A DNA stretch of 64,000 nucleotides from Aricia agestis (Eukaryota; Arthropoda; Insecta; Lepidoptera; Lycaenidae): positions 7,315,262 through 7,379,261 of the forward strand of contig NC_056418.1 of the NCBI RefSeq assembly GCF_905147365.1. The letters are read 5' to 3'. Position numbers and translations under genes: made by a program. The notes below the pieces were generated by a model. That model was not told where the DNA came from. It worked only from the letters and a program-made list of their open reading frames with translations, and did no database searches. Of this stretch, positions 59,311 to 64,000 are shown one piece after another (the stretch's first letter is position 1; the number at the start of each line of letters is the position of its first letter).

Positions 59311-59516
59311 ATAGATTTTGCAAAATGATTTGTGACGTAACAAAATCTCCTTATGTACGTCAAGTAGAAGAAAAATTGCGAAAGTATTTTTTAAATATAT
59401 TTTTTCCCTTTTTTGGAAAACGATTTGTGACATAAAAACTCCTTTTGTATATTTTGCGGATATGAAGTAAAAGAATAAATAGCCAAAGAGACAATTTCAA
59501 CAAAAAATCTCCATCC

Positions 59517-59805
59517 TCATTCAGCTTTAACTTGGTTTTTCGACTGATACTCCGATACAGTCAACGAGGGTCGGTAACGCTTCAGCTCGGTAAAGCCTAC
59601 AGTGATCTCTTCCATGTCGTTTTCCATTTGGTCGATAGTTTTGACGTAGTCCGATGATATTTTGTGAGCCACCGCCATACCGTGTTGTAGATCTAATACT
59701 GGGTCTAAGGACGTGATTCGTATGGACGAACGAATCGGTCTGTCGTTTCTGACCGGCAGTTGTGTACTGCGTTTTAAGTGGCTCGTTCTAGTATCCTTTG
59801 TGTCG
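59517..59805 (-). CDS. Unrecognised gene, last exon F
   Basis: 289 bases from ACATTTTAG to the TGA at 59519-59517. Encodes DTKDTRTSHLKRSTQ through DYVKTIDQMENDMEEI to QSKNQVKAE. The longer open frame to 59951 runs into a repeat tail (59837-59877), so I place the start at the acceptor. Confidence 0.65.
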
Positions 59806-62800
59806 CTAAAATGTATGTCAAAAGATGAAGGGCCATTTTTAGGGTTCCGTGCCAAAGGGTAAAAACGGGACCCTATAAATACTATTAATCCTTCAAGCCC
59901 CATAAGAGCACCGGTGATTGCGACAGCAATAGAATACAATAGCATTTCCAAGAATCCGCGATCGAAGGATTAAGGGCGTTCGCTGCGTTAAGCGTGCGCC
60001 CGGCACCACCCGCGAGGCGTGCTTGTTTCATGTCATCACATAGAGCAGCGCTGCGTTGAGCGGGTCAGCCGTCGCACGATTACTATGGGGAGCGCACGGC
60101 GCGGGTGCCCGCGACGGGCAGCCGCGCCGCGCACACGCTCAACGCAGCGAACGTGTCAACGGAAAATAAGAAGTTTTTCTGTCTGTTACCTCTTCAAGCT
60201 TAAGTGGCTGTTGCGATTCAGATTAAATTTGGTATGCACACACATTGAGAGACGGGAAAGAACATAAGATAGCTTTTGTTGCTGAAAAATGTACGATTTA
60301 CGCGCGCTAAACGATTGTTAGCTCAACAGAGTTGCGGGTGTCAAGTCATCTATTTATTTTTATCAATTACTAGATGACGCCCGCAACTCTGTTGCGCGAT
60401 GCGCCAAAAAAGTTTATCGCGCGGGAACCAGTCATTTTTACGGAATAAAAAGTATCCTATGTCCTTTCCCGGGGCTCGAAATATCTCCATACCAAATTTC
60501 AGCAAAATCGGTTCAGCGGCTTAGGCGTAAATAGGTAACAGACAGACACACTTTCGCATTTATAATACTAGTATGGGTAATAATAATAAATCGAATATTA
60601 CGTCATAGTTTGTCGTTTGAATGTTGGGGCTGGATCGAGCGCGCTCTCCCGATAGAGATGGGCGAAAGGAGAGGATTGTTCGTCTGAAGTATCTGATGTT
60701 ATGTCCTCCCAACAACTGGTACCAGGGTCACAAACGCACGTCATCTGCTCATCACTCGTACGCCATATTTGCTTACTGTAAATTAAGCCATAAGTGCCAT
60801 TTAAGACATTGATTCACAGGCAGATGGTCTGCCATCTGCCTGTGTGTCAATTTCTTTCTTTCCTATGTCGTTTGGTGGGGTTGTCTCAATTCAATGTTAG
60901 CTGTGATCTGCCGGAAGGGTTTGACATAACGCGACCAAGTAACGTAAGTCCGCCGTTTGCCTCGGCTGGGTAGTGGTGTTAGCTCACGCGAACCTGCATA
61001 GCGGAGTACCGCCGAATTTTTAGTGGGTACCTCCACCATCTTCGGACGCAACAGAGACCCACATACTTGCGGATAGGATCCCCATCCCCCGCAAGATACT
61101 TTTGCTTATGATCAACTTTTCTGATCACGATGACTCCATTATGGTTTGTGCTAGATGACTATCAGAACGACTAGCTGTAGTTTTACCTGTGTTTGGATTC
61201 GTCACCACCAACCATATCTGATCTGAAACAAATATGAGTTAGCCATAGGTATAAACTATAAAGTACGGGCTACAGCGGTCAGCGATTACGGAAGACATAC
61301 ATAATTTTACGGAATTATCTTAAATATCTAGTATTTTTGTGTTACGGTTCGTTATAAGTAGTTTTCAATACGTCACTAGGTACTTTGTCAAAGCAGTAAC
61401 ACGTAGTATGGAAGTGGAACTTGATAGAAATTGTATGTATCAATATGAATATTATTGTGTCTTGTTTACGGTTTTAGTTATGATAAGTAGTTAGTAGAGT
61501 ATACTTTCTGATGTTCTCAAACAGATCGTGTTTGCTGTGCGCCCACGACGCTCTCGCGATGTTTCTGATCACGCTGCCCGCAAAACTGACTCGTTCTCCT
61601 CTCAATCTGAAAATATTTTCTGCTAAGTTTTTCATATTTAAAATTGGTCATCATTCGTAATTATTATTATTTATTGGTTGATTATTAGACAGCTAAACTC
61701 TGCGGACGGCAATTTCAATTCAATGAGAATATTCTGAGTCCTGCAGGGCGATTCACGATTCCCGTTTGACACGGATTCGGAAACTTTACCGTGCAGTCAT
61801 TGGTCAATGTGCACGGCGATCGTTTATTGGATGTCGCGCGTTGAAATTTCCGAATCCCGGGGCCCTGGGGTAGTAAAGAAACTTATTGTGTAATGGCCAT
61901 TTAAAATTCGCCTCGTCACGTTACAATGTTAACAAAATATAAGTATACTTAATTGGTTCCTACCGTATATGTTTTTTCGTTCCCATCTCATTCTCAGATT
62001 CAAATGCACCTAAAACATAAAATAGTACTTACTAAAATTGACGTCACACGATAAGAATATATAATATTATGTTGTACCCTGCTCGTAATTATACCACTTA
62101 AAGCGGGCCCCTAGAAAATCAATGCAATATAATTGACCGTCTAGGGTTGATATTGAAAATCGCGCGCATTTGGACCTGTATTCACTTTGATTAGTGCAAG
62201 TGCAGGTGATTAGTGTTTAGTAGGAATTAAAGCACTTGCACTAATCAGTCGCTGTCCACACTGACTTTCTCCTGATTAATCACCTGTTTCACTCAAAGTG
62301 AATACAGGCCCTTTAATCTAATTGTCAAATAAACTATTCAATAAAATTGCCTTCAGAAACGTGACGCTGTGACTGTCGGGAGTAGTATTTGTACGACGAA
62401 GATTCTGAGACCGTTAAAACCCTCGGTCTAGTATATTTCTTCTGCCCAGGCTCAGCAGTTATTAGGTCATTTTCATAACAGTAATCGCCCTTCAAGAATC
62501 TGTGGGGCATTAAATAAAGAAACTAGTCTGATAGCTGAATAGACAATGTATTTCAACGCCTGTTACGTATGAAATTTATATTGTAGAGGATTCTAACATT
62601 TATATCTGTTAATATTAGGATTTACATGAATGTCTTTGCCTGTTAAACAGGACTTAGGAGTCCCTGATGCCGCGGCCGCATATACGTCTATCGTAATTCG
62701 TACGAAGCTTCGTGCTATGATACACGCAGATACACGCAGATCCTCCAATGGTATCGTTTTAAGCACGAAGCACTACGCAGGTGCGGCCCGGGCATGAGAA

Positions 62801-63357
62801 AAATTAAAAAGTTACGGCGAACGAACTTTTTTAAATCGAATTCAGAATCCACTTCTTCCGGATAAGGCACATTGGTTAGAGGCAACACAAACGGTCTCTC
62901 AGGATTGGTATTCAGACTTTCCGCTATAGAAGTGTAATGAAAATTTTCTTCGCCCGGTTTCATCTCTATCGATTCGGATACTTTGTCTATCGACTCTTCG
63001 TGAAGTTCATCTATGTCGCTCATCTTGGAAGAAATCGATTTACTTTCAGTCGATTGACTACGAACTTCTTCTAGTTCATTCTTATGGCGAATAAATCTGT
63101 GAAGTTTATAAGAGAAGACAGAAACGTGGTGGTTAGATTTACGTACAGTTAACGGTAATGCGGTATGTTCCATCTCGCTTTATCCTTTTCGCGGCAAACG
63201 GCATTACGATTTACGATATAATACCGTACCTTTGAGCGGCTCTCATTGTTCCTGTACCCATTTTGTCTGTGATAATTTCTGGTGCCACATGATCGTACGA
63301 CTCCTCGCTAACAACGACCTCTACATCAACTATTTTAAACACATTGCTTAAAAGTTC
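59517..63357 (-). CDS. Unrecognised host gene, 3' part, five or six exons
   Basis: I do not recognise this gene. Minus-strand exons 62395-62499, 61505-61606, 61187-61222 and 59517-59805 join in phase and end in TGA. Two more exon candidates (63230-63357, 62777-63177) lie upstream and are in phase with each other, but the junction from 62777 to 62499 does not keep phase, so a boundary is wrong or a small exon is missed. The product is hydrophilic, with an acidic Ser/Glu-rich stretch (DIDELHEESIDKVSESIE), a basic segment and no convincing membrane helix or enzyme motif. The C-terminal 96 codons end in SEYQSKNQVKAE. Codon content looks protein-coding rather than transposon-like. The 5' end is beyond the right edge. 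It could be a cytoplasmic region of a large membrane or scaffold protein. Confidence 0.55.
59972..60154. mobile_element. MITE with GCGTTCGCTGCGTTAAGCGTG ends
   Basis: Right end CACGCTCAACGCAGCGAACG. GC-rich interior. Confidence 0.75.
60370..60576 (-). mobile_element. Helitron family A copy
   Basis: CTAGATGACGCCCGCAACTC preceded by A, hairpin GCAACTCTGTTGC, family body and TTTCGCATTTATAATACTAG. Confidence 0.75.
60814..61080. repeat. Hairpin plus unassigned repeat-like stretch
   Basis: CACAGGCAGATGG/CCATCTGCCTGTG forms a 13-base-arm hairpin at the start. The following GC-rich stretch resembles transposon debris. Confidence 0.4.
61187..61222 (-). CDS. Unrecognised gene, 36-base exon E
   Basis: Microexon between TGTTTCAG and ACAG/GTAAAA, encoding SDMVGGDESKH. 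Keeps the reading frame between D and F, so it could be skipped without a frameshift. Confidence 0.5.
61505..61606 (-). CDS. Unrecognised gene, exon D
   Basis: 102 bases between ATTTTCAG and AGAAA/GTATAC. Encodes LRGERVSFAGSVIRNIARAS and WAHSKHDLFENIRK. In phase with exons C and E. Confidence 0.6.
62171..62312. mobile_element. MITE with GGACCTGTATTCACTTTGA ends
   Basis: Right end TCAAAGTGAATACAGGCCC; inner GTGCAAGTGC/GCACTTGCAC pair. Confidence 0.8.
62395..62499 (-). CDS. Unrecognised gene, exon C
   Basis: 105 bases between TGCCCCACAG and TCGTC/GTACAA. One open frame: FLKGDYCYENDLITAEPGQK, then KYTRPRVLTVSES. In phase with exon D. Confidence 0.5.
62777..63177 (-). CDS. Unrecognised gene, exon B
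   Basis: About 400 bases open. Both borders are weak: the acceptor lacks a pyrimidine tract and would leave a 52-base intron, and the donor C/GTAGTG breaks phase with exon C. The coding content (acidic Ser-rich, then NTNPERPFVLPLTNVPYPEE) looks real. Confidence 0.5.
63230..63357 (-). CDS. Unrecognised gene, exon A
   Basis: 128 bases between GCATTACAG and CAAAG/GTACGG. Encodes ELLSNVFKIVDVEVVVSEES followed by YDHVAPEIITDKMGTGTM and RAAQ. Open through the exon; a stop follows soon after the donor. Confidence 0.6.
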
Positions 63358-64000
63358 CTGTAATGCACATTTCGTAAAGATTTAATTTCCTTAGCCATAA
63401 AAATACTTAAGAGTCCGTATACGAAATTTTGCCGATACCGCTCATTTTACAGACGTGATTTAACAGTTAAAATACAGTATTTCTATAAGTTTTAATGCAC
63501 AACATGCAATATCATTTCAATTATAATCTAATGTTGCAGCTAGATTTTTTATTTTTTTATTTTAAAATAATCCAACTCAAACCCGCGACAGTTTTGTGAT
63601 TTTTGCTGTAAAAGGTTTAGAATATCACCTGTTTATGAATTGTATTGATGTCTTAACGGTATGAAAAAAATGCAATGTACTGTTGAGAAAGTCGTCTATA
63701 CAATGTTGCAATTATTTTTTACCACTTTCATATAAAAAACCCTTTAAAAACCAGAAAACCTATAACTGCCCGCTACTTGGCGATCGTCCTTTTTCACCCG
63801 GCATATGAAAGACGGGCGTGAGTGTGAAGAGAGCAGTAGAAAAGATAGTACGGGCTCTTAAGTAGGTAAGTACCTATTATATTATTATTAGCTTACCTAT
63901 TATGTATTATTAGCTTTTAGATTGTATATAATATAATATATGCAACGAACAATACAATTTTGCTGTATTTCTTGGATACGAACAAACAAATCGACATTGT
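63358..64000. other. Non-coding, contains 55-base repeat copy 3
   Basis: AT-rich; copy at 63788-63835 of the repeat seen at 41789 and 47963. No further exon of the unrecognised gene found. Confidence 0.45.

Noticed and set aside
59806..59951. N-terminal extension of the last exon of the unrecognised gene
   Set aside because: The open frame runs through a CCAAGTGCGAGT-type repeat tail; an acceptor at 59806 fits the phase better.

Overview
This window is eukaryotic and almost certainly from a moth or butterfly. Genes are split by GT-AG introns, the spacers are AT-rich, and the repeats are of lepidopteran type: tRNA-headed SINEs, short Helitron-like elements ending in a hairpin plus CTAG, many foldback MITEs, mariner, and RTE/jockey-type LINE remnants. 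All names come from reading the sequence and recalled protein families; no database search was possible.

Three host genes are visible. (1) The 5' part of a G-protein-coupled receptor kinase of the GRK2/Gprk1 type lies on the minus strand. Exons 1-4 (31956 down to 13831) encode residues 1-122, the N-terminal helix and the start of the RGS-homology domain. The kinase domain must lie beyond the left edge. (2) A complete ABCB6-type half-ABC transporter (Drosophila Hmt-1 counterpart) lies on the plus strand. Sixteen coding exons from 35341 to 58130 join without a phase conflict into 847 codons plus a stop. (3) Part of an unrecognised gene lies on the minus strand (59517-63357), with five or six exons, a hydrophilic product and a clear 3' end, convergent with ABCB6. 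GRK and ABCB6 are head to head, with about 3.4 kb between their start codons.

Layout: 1-13.8 kb is transposon debris, presumably within a long GRK intron, and holds a broken mariner, a LINE remnant, an intact SINE and a hAT MITE. 13.8-32 kb holds the four GRK exons separated by large introns; these contain a second mariner with an open 350-residue transposase, Helitrons, a small LTR-bounded element nested in a Helitron, and a LINE with ORF1. 32-35.3 kb is the shared intergenic region, with a MITE, a TA microsatellite grown from a Helitron, a 308-bp tandem duplication and a perfect palindrome. 35.3-58.2 kb is ABCB6, whose introns hold most of the gene's length and many mobile elements, including a LINE with a 9-bp target duplication placed 17 bp from a splice donor, and a decayed partial copy of exon 11. 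58.2-64 kb is the unrecognised gene plus repeats.

The genes do not form a pathway. ABCB6 proteins move porphyrin/heme or metal-conjugate substrates across cell membranes. GRK2-type kinases phosphorylate active G-protein-coupled receptors. What links them here is only the shared, repeat-rich upstream region.
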